From Erysipelotrichaceae bacterium (GTDB taxonomy: Bacteria; Bacillota_I; Bacilli_A; Erysipelotrichales; Erysipelotrichaceae), in NCBI GenBank assembly GCA_017539025.1, contig JAFYHT010000038.1, positions 1 to 64,000 of the forward strand: a stretch of DNA of 64,000 bases. The letters are read 5' to 3'. Position numbers and translations under genes: made by a program. The notes beneath the pieces were generated by a model. That model saw only the letters and a program-made list of their open reading frames with translations, was not told the origin of the DNA and did not search any database. Of this stretch, positions 27,004 to 35,389 are shown one piece after another. Within the stretch, counting starts at the first letter, position 1. Each line of letters begins with the position of its first letter.

Positions 27004-28062
27004 TTATTTAAGCAGATCTCTGATCTTTCTCAATGGGAAAGTCAAAATCCTTCCTATTCTGAAAGACAGAGATTTTTTTATTGATTCAAGTTCAACTAAA
27101 GTATTCAGATATATTGGATCATCTTGATGAGCGTTTTCAGCTTCTGTTTCTGTTAGCTCTACGAAAGAGTTTTCAAGGCAAGGATAGTATTCGTCGACCA
27201 TTTTCAGATATTTCCACCATAAAGCAGAGTGCGAAACCGAAAGATCGTTCCATGGTTTTTCCCAATCGGCGTAATGAACGATTACCGGATTTTTGCAGGC
27301 TTCTTCCCATTCTTTTCTGCTATAGGTCGTCTTCAGATACGGAAAAGAAGGCGAATCATAGGAATCCGGCTTTTCATTATGATACTTTGTCATGGAATTA
27401 TACTTTAATGGAAGGATTCCGATATGGCCATAGCAGGCACTGTTTAAGATATCCTGGTCATTCCATCTGTTCTTAAGCAGTTCATTGAATCTGCCTGTCA
27501 TATTCATTTCTCTCATCAGAGACAGATTCATGATCAAAACGCCTGCATTGATGTAACTGTCGAATCTGTCGATCATCAGTCTTTCCGCCCTATCTTTCAA
27601 TGAATCCGGCGGCCAGTAATAGGATGCTGCTTTTACACCGGCAATCATCTGGTCATCTTTCAACCGTGAGAACAGTTCGCCAAGATCGTCCCTTACAACG
27701 ATGTCCACATCCAGATATAGGCATCTGTCTTCATTAAGCAGTTCAGGCAATGATAGCCTGTAAAACGTTGTTGTAGTGATATGTTTCGCACTGACATAGG
27801 CGTTGGAGTAGGAAGAACCCATCGCAATAAACTGAGCTTCCTGAAGTTTTTGATCTTTTAAGATCCGGTTGATGATCGACTTATATTCTTCCTTAAAGTC
27901 ATCACTGATTAGAATCAGGAATGAATAGGAAGTTGTTGGTTTTCTGTTTGAAACGATCGACATCAGAGTGACTAAAAGCTGCAGGCAGTAATTGTTATCG
28001 GATGACAAAACAATTGGTATTGTTTTATTGGTCGGTTTATTATTCATTTTATCTTTTTCCAT
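27004..28062 (-). CDS. Glycosyltransferase family 8
   Basis: A 352-residue GT-A retaining enzyme. TIPIVLSSDNNYCLQLLVTLMS is the GT8 N-terminal strand, FYRLSLPELL and RCLYLDVDIVVRDDL hold the DxD metal motif (about residue 117), and YINAGVLIMNL plus WNDQDILN complete the GspA/LgtC pattern. It transfers glucose or galactose from a UDP donor. It is encoded opposite to its neighbours and converges with the large repeat protein, the two stops being 1 base apart. A -10 TATAAT on the minus strand at 28073-28078 lies only 10 bases from the first ATG, so either the mRNA is nearly leaderless or translation starts at the ATG ending at 28047. Confidence 0.88.
   Translation of the reverse strand: MEKDKMNNKPTNKTIPIVLSSDNNYCLQLLVTLMSIVSNRKPTTSYSFLILISDDFKEEYKSIINRILKDQKLQEAQFIAMGSSYSNAYVSAKHITTTTFYRLSLPELLNEDRCLYLDVDIVVRDDLGELFSRLKDDQMIAGVKAASYYWPPDSLKDRAERLMIDRFDSYINAGVLIMNLSLMREMNMTGRFNELLKNRWNDQDILNSACYGHIGILPLKYNSMTKYHNEKPDSYDSPSFPYLKTTYSRKEWEEACKNPVIVHYADWEKPWNDLSVSHSALWWKYLKMVDEYYPCLENSFVELTETEAENAHQDDPIYLNTLVELESIKKSLSFRIGRILTFPLRKIRDLLK
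27016..27079 (+). terminator. Candidate terminator of the large repeat-protein gene
   Basis: ATCTCTG..CTTTC (27016-27029) pairs with GAAAG.CAGAGAT (27061-27073), followed by seven T (27073-27079). The loop is long (about 31 bases) and the element overlaps the 3' coding end of the opposite-strand GT8 gene. Confidence 0.45.
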
Positions 28063-28072
28063 ACCTGTTTTG

Positions 28073-28078
28073 ATTATA
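28073..28078 (-). promoter_or_regulatory. Candidate -10 element for the GT8 gene
   Basis: TATAAT read on the minus strand, 10 bases before the first ATG at 28062. No clear -35 is seen. Confidence 0.35.
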
Positions 28079-28210
28079 CGATATGAGAAAACGCAGATAA
28101 AGAGTTAAAGGAATAATACCGTAACAATATGTCTGAAGAAAAACTCAACAATTTCTGTTTATAAAACATAAAAAACAAGAAAAAAGCGAAATTATTCTTC
28201 CTTTTGAGAG

Positions 28211-28216
28211 TATAAT
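28211..28216 (+). promoter_or_regulatory. Candidate -10 element for the secreted repeat protein
   Basis: A perfect TATAAT 43 bases before the ATG at 28260; no good -35 precedes it. TTGAGA at 28204-28209 with downstream AT-rich DNA is a weaker alternative. The 197-base divergent gap from 28063 to 28259 shows nothing else beyond AT-rich sequence and the ribosome binding site at 28246-28252. Confidence 0.4.
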
Positions 28217-28259
28217 AAATATGATGTATGTATTATACAGTTTTTAGGGAGGTACGATT

Positions 28260-30341
28260 ATGAAGAGTAGAAATAGGGGCTTGGTAATCATCAGTTTACT
28301 GGTTCTGATCAGCATGATGATCGTTTCTGTTTTCCCGCGTCAGAATGTCTTTGCTGATGAAGAAACAGCCGATATGGGCATGTTCATCGTAGAGAAGACT
28401 TGGGAAAACGATACAGATGAAGGCGGCAACCTGGTTAAAGAAAACTCAGTAAGAAACAGACCTACTTCTGTCACTGTTACAGTTGAGGGCTCAGATGGTT
28501 TTGAAAAAGACTATACAATCAAGGAAGAAGACGGCTGGAAAGTTACAATCAGACTTCCGCTTCTGGATACAAACAGTAATCCGATCTCTTATACCGTTCA
28601 TGAAAAGGACGATCTGGATAAGTATGTGAGCAGTGCAACATCCGATAACAAGTTGACGATCAACATGATTACCACTGGAAGAAACGTTGGAGAATATCAT
28701 GTAACGGAAGCCGGTTTTGCGAATGTCCCGCAGCCAACGGTAAGGATCGACCCGATTCTGAAGCTTTCGGAAGCCGATAGACAACTAAGCGGTGATTTTG
28801 TATATGAAACTAACCAGAAGGCTTATGTTGATCCGACGGATGACAGCAAGTATGACTCTGTTGATGAATTAATTTCCTATGACGGTGACCTGAAGAAATA
28901 TGACGGTGCAAGTGACAACGTTATTCCTGGATCGATCGAATTGACCTGGAAAGAAAAAGCAGAGGACCTCAGCGGTAACAAGTATGATGTCAGGATCACG
29001 GTTTCAAACATCAGTATCCGTGCTCTTGCAGATATGAATAAGAAGATCGCAATCATCAACTATCATGGCAGACTGAATATGCAGTCTTATGTTACCGAGT
29101 TCTCGGCCGGCGAACCGGAAAAGAATATCGTTGGTGTCAAGGCAGATATTAAGGTTGAAGTCCTTGGCATTCCTTCAAACAACTATGTCAGAGTTGTTCT
29201 TGATGATATCGATATTCCTGACCAGGTTGATTTCTACAGAGATCATGGTACGATTGGCGGAAATAGTTATTATGGTTTAGACTATCCATATGCCGAATCA
29301 GTCGTTATCACTGGAACGCCATCATCAGATGTTTATATCAGCGATGGAAAGAAGTATCTGGTTTATGACGCTTCGCATCCTCATAAGTTTGCTTCAAGCG
29401 TTAACAGCAATGATTCTACTCCAGAAAACGGATACACGAAAATCGAATATCTTGCTCCGGCAGGTTCTTACGGATTGACTTGGGCAGGTTCTGACTGTGG
29501 AACTGCAATCGTCATGGATATCACTCTTCCTGAAGAGAGCAAATATCTGAATTCAATCAAGAATACGTCCTCCTTATATAAAGTAAGATACTTCTATCAG
29601 AATGATGACGGAACTTACAACTCTACACCTGATTCACAGAGTGAACTGAAGATGGTGAAGCCTGGTTCATATGTTGAAGCAAGTAAAGAAGATAAGACTC
29701 CGACAAAAGAAGGTTATGTATTAGACGAGCGTGATCCGTACAATAAGAATTGGAACGGCACAACTTCTGCAAGCAACAGTGCAAGCAATCCGCTTGTTCT
29801 GGATGTCTATTTCAAGAAGAGCTACAGAGTCATCTATCATGACAATGTTGGCGATACAGTCTGGGATCCTGCAACACAGACAAATCCTGATCTGGATTAC
29901 GGTGTAGCGACTCCTGGTTTCAAAGGAACTCCTTACAGACAGGGCTATGATTTCTTAGGCTGGTCAGAAGAACCGACAGCAGCAGTTTCTCCGGTTCCTG
30001 GCACAGTAACCAAGAATGCTGATTACTGGGCACACTGGGCACCAGGTCCTAACAAATATAAAGTTGAATACTACTATGAAGTTGGTGGCAAGTATCCAAG
30101 TGTTCCTGATTTCACATCAGACGACAGAGCTGCCAAGACAGAGGATATCGTCAGCGTTACTGAAGAAGATAAGGTTCCGCAGAAGGCTTACTATGTCTTA
30201 AGCAGTGATATGACTGCTGAGTGGACTGGCGAAGTGTTACCTGATGGAAGCCTGGTCCTGAAAGTCTATTTCAGAGCAGTTCCAAAACCTGTTTCTGCGA
30301 CTTATGCAATACCTGTAACAGGTGTCGAAAGAAGACGTTAG
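28260..30341 (+). CDS. Secreted multidomain surface protein with Cna-B-like, MucBP-like and InlB-type repeats
   Basis: A 693-residue protein with a signal peptide (MKSRNRGLVIISLLVLISMM, probable cleavage near VFADEE). Residues about 38-125 resemble a Cna-B-like beta domain (VEKTWEND...KDYTIKEEDGWK). A central region (about 150-430) is not recognised. Two copies of a MucBP-like domain (about 439-519, YKVRYFYQNDDG; and 597-672, YKVEYYYEVGGK) flank one InlB/Flg_new repeat (about 521-595, GYDFLGWSEEP). The end is AIPVTGVERRR: a sortase-like IPVTG and basic tail but no hydrophobic span between them. AGGGAGG at 28246-28252 fixes the start. It is probably an adhesin or matrix protein; how it is retained at the surface is unclear. 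Confidence 0.82.
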   Translation: MKSRNRGLVIISLLVLISMMIVSVFPRQNVFADEETADMGMFIVEKTWENDTDEGGNLVKENSVRNRPTSVTVTVEGSDGFEKDYTIKEEDGWKVTIRLPLLDTNSNPISYTVHEKDDLDKYVSSATSDNKLTINMITTGRNVGEYHVTEAGFANVPQPTVRIDPILKLSEADRQLSGDFVYETNQKAYVDPTDDSKYDSVDELISYDGDLKKYDGASDNVIPGSIELTWKEKAEDLSGNKYDVRITVSNISIRALADMNKKIAIINYHGRLNMQSYVTEFSAGEPEKNIVGVKADIKVEVLGIPSNNYVRVVLDDIDIPDQVDFYRDHGTIGGNSYYGLDYPYAESVVITGTPSSDVYISDGKKYLVYDASHPHKFASSVNSNDSTPENGYTKIEYLAPAGSYGLTWAGSDCGTAIVMDITLPEESKYLNSIKNTSSLYKVRYFYQNDDGTYNSTPDSQSELKMVKPGSYVEASKEDKTPTKEGYVLDERDPYNKNWNGTTSASNSASNPLVLDVYFKKSYRVIYHDNVGDTVWDPATQTNPDLDYGVATPGFKGTPYRQGYDFLGWSEEPTAAVSPVPGTVTKNADYWAHWAPGPNKYKVEYYYEVGGKYPSVPDFTSDDRAAKTEDIVSVTEEDKVPQKAYYVLSSDMTAEWTGEVLPDGSLVLKVYFRAVPKPVSATYAIPVTGVERRR

Positions 30342-30366
30342 AATACAGATTCAAAATTCAAAGAAG

Positions 30367-30401
30367 GGCATGTACAATATTAATAGGTACATGCCTTTTT
30401 T
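30367..30401 (+). terminator. Rho-independent terminator after the secreted repeat protein
   Basis: Perfect 9-bp stem GGCATGTAC/GTACATGCC (30367-30375, 30387-30395), 11-base loop, six T (30396-30401). The next start codon is only 6 bases beyond the T-run. Confidence 0.92.
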
Positions 30402-30407
30402 GTTGCA

Positions 30408-31481
30408 ATGATCAAAGTATCTGTGATTCTGCCATCTCTGAATGTTTGTAAATATATCAGAGAGTGTGCTGTAAGTGTTATGAATCAGAATCTCAAGGAA
30501 ATTGAGATCATTTGTGTTGATGCCGGTTCAAATGATGGAACAGTGCAGATACTGGAAGAACTTCAGAGAAAAGATGACAGGATCAGGATTATTCATTCTG
30601 ACAGAAGATCCTATGGTCATCAGATGAATTTGGGGATTGATGCAGCGACAGGAGAATACGTAGGTATCGTAGAGACAGATGATTTTGTTTCTGCAGAAAT
30701 GTACAAAGGATTATATGACTACGCAAAGAAAACCGATGCAGACGTTGTAAAAGCACCGTATTTTGATTTCAGTAACGATTCGCATCAGCAGATCTGTTAT
30801 TATGCGGACTTATTTAATGAAAGACTTCCGCATGATAGAAGTTTCTCTGTGAAACAATATGGAGAATTGCTGGGCTATCATGCATCAGTCTGGTCCGGAA
30901 TCTATAAAAGATCTTATCTTCTGGAGAATAAGATCCATTTTGTAGAAGCAGACAAAGCAGGTTATGTCGATGTCGGTTTCAGAATAGATACTTGTATCAA
31001 TACGGATAAGATAGCCTGGTATGATAAAGCAGATTACTTCTATCGCAGAAATGCTGAAGGTTCTTCCACGAATTCTTTTGATCTCAGCGTTATGAATCAG
31101 AGATGGAAAGAAGCACACGAGAAGTTTGAATCGATCAAGGATGACTACGACAGGTATTATGCCCAATATCTTGTTTTTGATGAATATCTCAATACGATCG
31201 CTTATATTGGCAATATGAAAGTCAATACAGATCAACTGGAAACAATGATCAGCAATTTTTCGTATGTGAAAACAGAATCTGTAATCAAATCTCCTGTTCT
31301 GACTGAAAGGATCAGAAACAGGATCCTTCGATTCAAGAGAGATCCTTATGGATATTACCGATTTCGGAATCTTCTGTATTATCCAAGGATTGTTTTCAAA
31401 ACGATCGCAAATATGGTCTTCCCCCATGGTTCAGAAATAAGAAGAAAGATCAAGAAACTGCTTTTGTTGAATAAAGGATAG
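30408..31481 (+). CDS. Glycosyltransferase family 2 (CpsI/WcaA-like)
   Basis: A 357-residue GT-A enzyme: VSVILPSLNVCKYIRECAVS, IICVDAGSNDGTVQIL, and VGIVETDDFVSAEMY in the metal-binding position (ETDD rather than the more common DSDD). The C-terminal half contains RSYLLENKIHF and YRRNAEGSSTNSFD, seen in streptococcal-type CpsI homologues. The ATG follows a terminator by 6 bases and has no ribosome binding site, so expression may rely on read-through or an unseen promoter. It is followed after 4 bases by another GT2 gene. Confidence 0.85.
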   Translation: MIKVSVILPSLNVCKYIRECAVSVMNQNLKEIEIICVDAGSNDGTVQILEELQRKDDRIRIIHSDRRSYGHQMNLGIDAATGEYVGIVETDDFVSAEMYKGLYDYAKKTDADVVKAPYFDFSNDSHQQICYYADLFNERLPHDRSFSVKQYGELLGYHASVWSGIYKRSYLLENKIHFVEADKAGYVDVGFRIDTCINTDKIAWYDKADYFYRRNAEGSSTNSFDLSVMNQRWKEAHEKFESIKDDYDRYYAQYLVFDEYLNTIAYIGNMKVNTDQLETMISNFSYVKTESVIKSPVLTERIRNRILRFKRDPYGYYRFRNLLYYPRIVFKTIANMVFPHGSEIRRKIKKLLLLNKG

Positions 31482-31485
31482 ATAA

Positions 31486-32523
31486 ATGGATCAGATTAAG
31501 GTTTCTGTAATTATTCCTGTATATAATGCCAAGAAATATCTGGGTCAGTGTCTTGATTCAGTTGTTTTTCAATCCATGAAAGAGATCGAAATCATATGTA
31601 TAAATGATGGTTCGACAGATGATTCATTAAATATACTCAGAGAGTATCAGGAAAAGGATGAAAGAATCAGGATCATCGATCAAAAGAATCGCGGTTCCGG
31701 TCCAAGCAGGAATCTTGGTATAAGCTCAGCAAAAGGGGATTTTATATCTTTCATGGATGCGGATGATTATTATCCTCATTTAGATGTTTTAAAGCTTTTA
31801 TATGAAAAGGCGATCGAAAAGCAGGCATACATCTGCGGAGGTTCTTTGCTGGTCGATAAAGATGGTGTGACGTCCAAAAGCGATCAGGAACGGAGCCACT
31901 TTGAACAGGAAGATTGGATCGATTTCAGATCCTTCCAATGGGATTATGAGTTCTACAGATATATCTATCAGAGGAAATTCCTGATGGAAAACGGTCTTGT
32001 TTTCCCGGAATTGAGACGTTATCAGGATCCACCTTTTTTACTGGATGCAATGATTGATGCAGAGCGTTTCTTTGCGATCAAGGACTTCTCCTATTGTTAC
32101 AGAGTCAGAAGAGAAAACTATGATTCCTGGTCTTTTGAAAAGACGAATGATCTTGCAAAAGGAATTCTATTGTGTCTTGAAAAAGCAAGAGATAACGATT
32201 TGAAAGAGGTTTTGAAAAACAATATCAAAAGAGTGAATCGTGATTATCGTTATGTGTTTGTTTCTTCACTAAAAAAGGGAAGTGAAGAGCTCTTGGATCT
32301 TTTAAGCAAGATCAATGAGTATAGTGAAGAATGTATCGACCCTTTAAGGATCATAAAAGAAGAAAAGAAGAAATCAAACAAGACAGAAATAAATAAAAAA
32401 ACATTCTTAAACATCTATAAAAGTATCAGAGAAAACGGAATAAAATATACGCTTGATCGTATCTTATTTCATCTTAATTTGAAGAAAGATAACGATCCGG
32501 AAAGGACGATCTCAAAGATGTGA
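31486..32523 (+). CDS. Glycosyltransferase family 2
   Basis: A 345-residue GT-A enzyme with KVSVIIPVYNAKKYLGQCLD, IICINDGSTDDSLNIL and FISFMDADDYYP, the usual GT2 motifs, and a charged C-terminal helix region. It is clearly related to the gene just upstream (same motif spacing, KEIEIIC in both), so the pair may be an old duplication with different acceptors. The stop lies 12 bases inside the convergent flippase gene. Confidence 0.87.
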   Translation: MDQIKVSVIIPVYNAKKYLGQCLDSVVFQSMKEIEIICINDGSTDDSLNILREYQEKDERIRIIDQKNRGSGPSRNLGISSAKGDFISFMDADDYYPHLDVLKLLYEKAIEKQAYICGGSLLVDKDGVTSKSDQERSHFEQEDWIDFRSFQWDYEFYRYIYQRKFLMENGLVFPELRRYQDPPFLLDAMIDAERFFAIKDFSYCYRVRRENYDSWSFEKTNDLAKGILLCLEKARDNDLKEVLKNNIKRVNRDYRYVFVSSLKKGSEELLDLLSKINEYSEECIDPLRIIKEEKKKSNKTEINKKTFLNIYKSIRENGIKYTLDRILFHLNLKKDNDPERTISKM

Positions 32524-33951
32524 TCTCTTCTTATGGAAGAGATTTTTCATGTTCTGGACGATAAACAAGAATTCTTCATTTCTGCTTATAACGGATAGGA
32601 AAAGATAGACCAGGATACCTGAAGCGATTTGAATAAACAGTCTGAAGACTTCATTGATTGCCATATTGGATAAAAGAGATACTGAAACGTACATGACCAC
32701 AGAGAAAAGAAAAGGTGTGAGGAAGTCCTGAAACTGTTCCTTTAAAGAGTAATCAAAAAGAACGGAGTTGGGATAACCGTCAAAAAGACAGCCTACAGCA
32801 GAGCATAAGACAAGTCCATAAACGACTGCTTCGATGTTGATGAAAATACATGTGATAAATACGATCAGACTGATTACTTTTTTGATGATCTCGACTCTGA
32901 AACAGATATCTCCTCTTCCCAAAGCCTTGGTTGCCTGGTTGTTGGATGAATGAAGAGGATAGAACAGATATGTGAAACAGAATGCCCTCAGCAGCGGAAC
33001 ACACGGCAGCCATTTATCTGTCAGAAAAATATGTACAAACGGCTCAGCGATCGCGGCGAATCCAAGCATCATCGGGCAGATCAGATAAGAACCAAATCTG
33101 AGATACTGTTTTGTCAGAAAACGTAGTCTTTCTTTATCATTCTGAACTGTTGCCATTTTCGGGAAGAGGACAGAGACGATAGAAGAATTCATGTTGCTGA
33201 CGATCATATAAGGGAAGCGTCTTCCTTTTTCGTAGAACGCAAGATCTGTATCAGAAAATCGTTTCCCGATGATCAGAGACTGGAACAGTTCAAATCCCTG
33301 GATCAGAAGAGTTGTCTGCAGCACTTTGGAACCGAATCCATATAAAGAGTTAAATCTCTGTTTTGAGAATCCTGTTTTCGGTGTTTCTCTTATGATCAAA
33401 ACCAAGACGATCGTGACTATGATGATATATGAAAGGTTCTGGATGAGCAAAGGAAGTATTCCTTGATATCGATATGCAGATAGAATAGCAATCACTGAAG
33501 AAATGACTGTGCTGGCAAACGAGGCATAGAACAGTTTTTTGAACATCATGTTTCTGGATATGTAAGCCTGTTGAACGGAATGTATTGCATAAAAGAATAT
33601 CCTCAGGCTCAATATTCTGATAACGGAGATATAATCTCTGTTTCCGTTGAGGAAAAATGTGCTAATCAGCGGAGAGACTACAAACAGAAAGAGATAAAGG
33701 ACAGATGAAAGTATCAGGTTTGCACAGATTACGGTAGAGTAGTCAAGTTCATCGATATCCCTTTTTTGTATCAGAGCAGTCGCAAGTCCATCGCAGACAA
33801 ACAGTTCTGCAATCGTTATGAAAACCAGCATGATAGATATGATGCCGTAGTATTCAGGATCTAAAAGACGTGCAAGGATGATCGTTACCAGCAGACTTAT
33901 CGTCTGAGTGATTATCCTTTCAAGAAATTTCCAAGTGATGTTTTTTATCAT
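32512..33951 (-). CDS. Polysaccharide flippase (Wzx/TuaB-like), cluster B
   Basis: A 479-residue polytopic protein with about twelve spans. The N-terminus NITWKFLERIITQTISLLVT then LARLLDPEYYGIISIMLVF is typical of the TuaB/WzxC branch of the MOP superfamily, and FSDTDLAFYEKGRRFPYMIV is another hallmark of that branch. It should flip lipid-linked units for the second polysaccharide. It is encoded on the minus strand between the GT2 pair and the second initiating transferase, an unusual orientation for a flippase in such a locus. Its 5' leader contains an 8-bp inverted repeat around six A/T pairs. Confidence 0.88.
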   Translation of the reverse strand: MIKNITWKFLERIITQTISLLVTIILARLLDPEYYGIISIMLVFITIAELFVCDGLATALIQKRDIDELDYSTVICANLILSSVLYLFLFVVSPLISTFFLNGNRDYISVIRILSLRIFFYAIHSVQQAYISRNMMFKKLFYASFASTVISSVIAILSAYRYQGILPLLIQNLSYIIIVTIVLVLIIRETPKTGFSKQRFNSLYGFGSKVLQTTLLIQGFELFQSLIIGKRFSDTDLAFYEKGRRFPYMIVSNMNSSIVSVLFPKMATVQNDKERLRFLTKQYLRFGSYLICPMMLGFAAIAEPFVHIFLTDKWLPCVPLLRAFCFTYLFYPLHSSNNQATKALGRGDICFRVEIIKKVISLIVFITCIFINIEAVVYGLVLCSAVGCLFDGYPNSVLFDYSLKEQFQDFLTPFLFSVVMYVSVSLLSNMAINEVFRLFIQIASGILVYLFLSVISRNEEFLFIVQNMKNLFHKKRSHL

Positions 33952-33954
33952 ATG

Positions 33955-33976
33955 TTATGTCCAAAAAAGGACATAA
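33955..33976. promoter_or_regulatory. Perfect inverted repeat in the divergent flippase/transferase gap
   Basis: TTATGTCC (33955-33962), six A (33963-33968), GGACATAA (33969-33976). On the minus strand it lies 3 bases before the flippase ATG and would pair the only GGA that could serve as ribosome binding site. It may be an operator or a translation-blocking hairpin. Confidence 0.45.
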
Positions 33977-34023
33977 GTAATTATATCATCTGTCTGTTCT
34001 TTCTGTTTACGAAGGATGAGCTG

Positions 34024-34032
34024 TGATAAAAT
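34024..34032 (+). promoter_or_regulatory. Candidate extended -10 for the second initiating transferase
   Basis: TGATAAAAT matches TGnTATAAT with one change. The ATG at 34044 is only 11 bases downstream, predicting a leader of about 5 bases. Confidence 0.4.
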
Positions 34033-34043
34033 AGCTTGTAGAA

Positions 34044-34700
34044 ATGGAAGATACAGAAAGCAGAGTTTTCAGCTTCAGCCGTTCTCAGCTGATATACTTA
34101 AAGATCAAGAGAGTATTGGATATCGTTTTTTCCGTATCGATGTTGATACCTCTTTTCTTTTTGGCGATAATGATTCGATTTGTTTTCTTCTGTATGAAAG
34201 AAAACGGGCCGTTATTCTATAAACAGTTGAGAAGAGGAAAAGATGGAAAGGAATTTGAAATCATCAAGTTTCGTTCCATGTCCCGTGATGCAGAAGAGTT
34301 ACTGAAAGAACTGCTTAAGGACGATGATAATAAAAACGAGTGGGAAGAATATCATAAGCTGAAAAATGATCCCAGGATCATTCCTTTTGGCTTGTTTCTG
34401 CGAAAGAGCTCTCTGGATGAATTTCCACAGTTTATCAATGTATTGAAAGGGGATATGTCCATCATCGGACCAAGACCGCTGGTGCCTGGTGAATTGAAGA
34501 TGCATAATGGCCTTCCTCTATATGAAACGATCAAGCCGGGCATCACCGGATGGTGGGCTTGCAACGGAAGATCTGTTTTGACATACAAAGAAAGACTGGA
34601 ATATGAATATGAATATATCAGGAATGTTTCTTTGCGGATGGATATCAAGGTCTTTTTTAAGACGATCCTTTGTGTGATCAATAAGGTCGGGGCACACTGA
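34044..34700 (+). CDS. Initiating phosphoglycosyl transferase (PglC/WcaJ family), cluster B
   Basis: A 218-residue sugar transferase: one N-terminal membrane helix (LKIKRVLDIVFSVSMLIPLF, about residues 18-45) and the catalytic region with EIIKFRSM, SSLDEFPQFINVLKGDMS (Asp-Glu dyad) and IIGPRPLVPGEL, then KPGITGWW. This is the monotopic phosphoglycosyl transferase type. Together with the DUF4422 protein, UDP-galactofuranose supply and polymerase that follow, it should start a second polysaccharide. No ribosome binding site is evident; a -10-like element lies just upstream. Its stop overlaps the next start by 1 base. Confidence 0.9.
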   Translation: MEDTESRVFSFSRSQLIYLKIKRVLDIVFSVSMLIPLFFLAIMIRFVFFCMKENGPLFYKQLRRGKDGKEFEIIKFRSMSRDAEELLKELLKDDDNKNEWEEYHKLKNDPRIIPFGLFLRKSSLDEFPQFINVLKGDMSIIGPRPLVPGELKMHNGLPLYETIKPGITGWWACNGRSVLTYKERLEYEYEYIRNVSLRMDIKVFFKTILCVINKVGAH

Positions 34701-35389
34701 TGGATCTGAAGATCGTTGTCGCCTCACATAAAGAATATGATATGCCTAAGGAAGATCACTATCTTCCGGTTTTTGTCGGTGCTGCAGTTTCGGATCTCGA
34801 TCTGCCTTATCAAAGAGATGATGATGGGGAAAATATTTCCGATAAAAACAGCACATATTGTGAACTGACAGGACTTTATTGGGCTTACAGGAATCTGAAG
34901 GCGGATTATCTTGGACTTTGTCATTATCACCGTTATATGGATATTGATGATATCGATATCGGCAAATACGATGTGATCTTACCTAAGAAAAGGCATTACT
35001 ATATCGAAACGGTCTATGATCAGTACAGGCACGCACATGGATCTGAAGGTTTGGATATCGCAAGAGAAATCATTGAAAAAGACTATCCGGAATATCTGGA
35101 GTCTTTTGATGAATGTATGAACAGAAGAAGTCTTCACCTTTTCAATATGTTCATCATGAAATATGGAATTTTTGTGGATTACTGTGAATTTCTTTTTGAT
35201 ATCCTGTTCAAGATCGAAAAGAGAATGGGAAATGTTGAGAGGATCTATGGACATATCTCTGAAAGATTATTGGATGTATATCTGGAAAGAAATCATTTTG
35301 AATATAAAGAAGTGAATCTGATCGAAAAAGAAAGGATCAACTGGCCAAAGAAGATCTTTATTTTTCTGAAAAGGAAGTATCTGTCATGA
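34700..35389 (+). CDS. DUF4422 capsular polysaccharide protein, putative glycosyltransferase
   Basis: A 229-residue protein with the DUF4422 pattern: DLKIVVASHKEYDMPKEDHY at the start, YCELTGLYWAYRNLKADYLGLCHYHRYM (split here over residues 55-80), then DVILPKKRHYYIETV and HLFNMFIMK. DUF4422 proteins are common in capsule loci next to glf and are regarded as probable glycosyltransferases, possibly for galactofuranose; the reaction is not proven. It overlaps both neighbours by 1-4 bases, so translation is coupled with the initiating transferase and Glf. Confidence 0.87.
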   Translation: MDLKIVVASHKEYDMPKEDHYLPVFVGAAVSDLDLPYQRDDDGENISDKNSTYCELTGLYWAYRNLKADYLGLCHYHRYMDIDDIDIGKYDVILPKKRHYYIETVYDQYRHAHGSEGLDIAREIIEKDYPEYLESFDECMNRRSLHLFNMFIMKYGIFVDYCEFLFDILFKIEKRMGNVERIYGHISERLLDVYLERNHFEYKEVNLIEKERINWPKKIFIFLKRKYLS

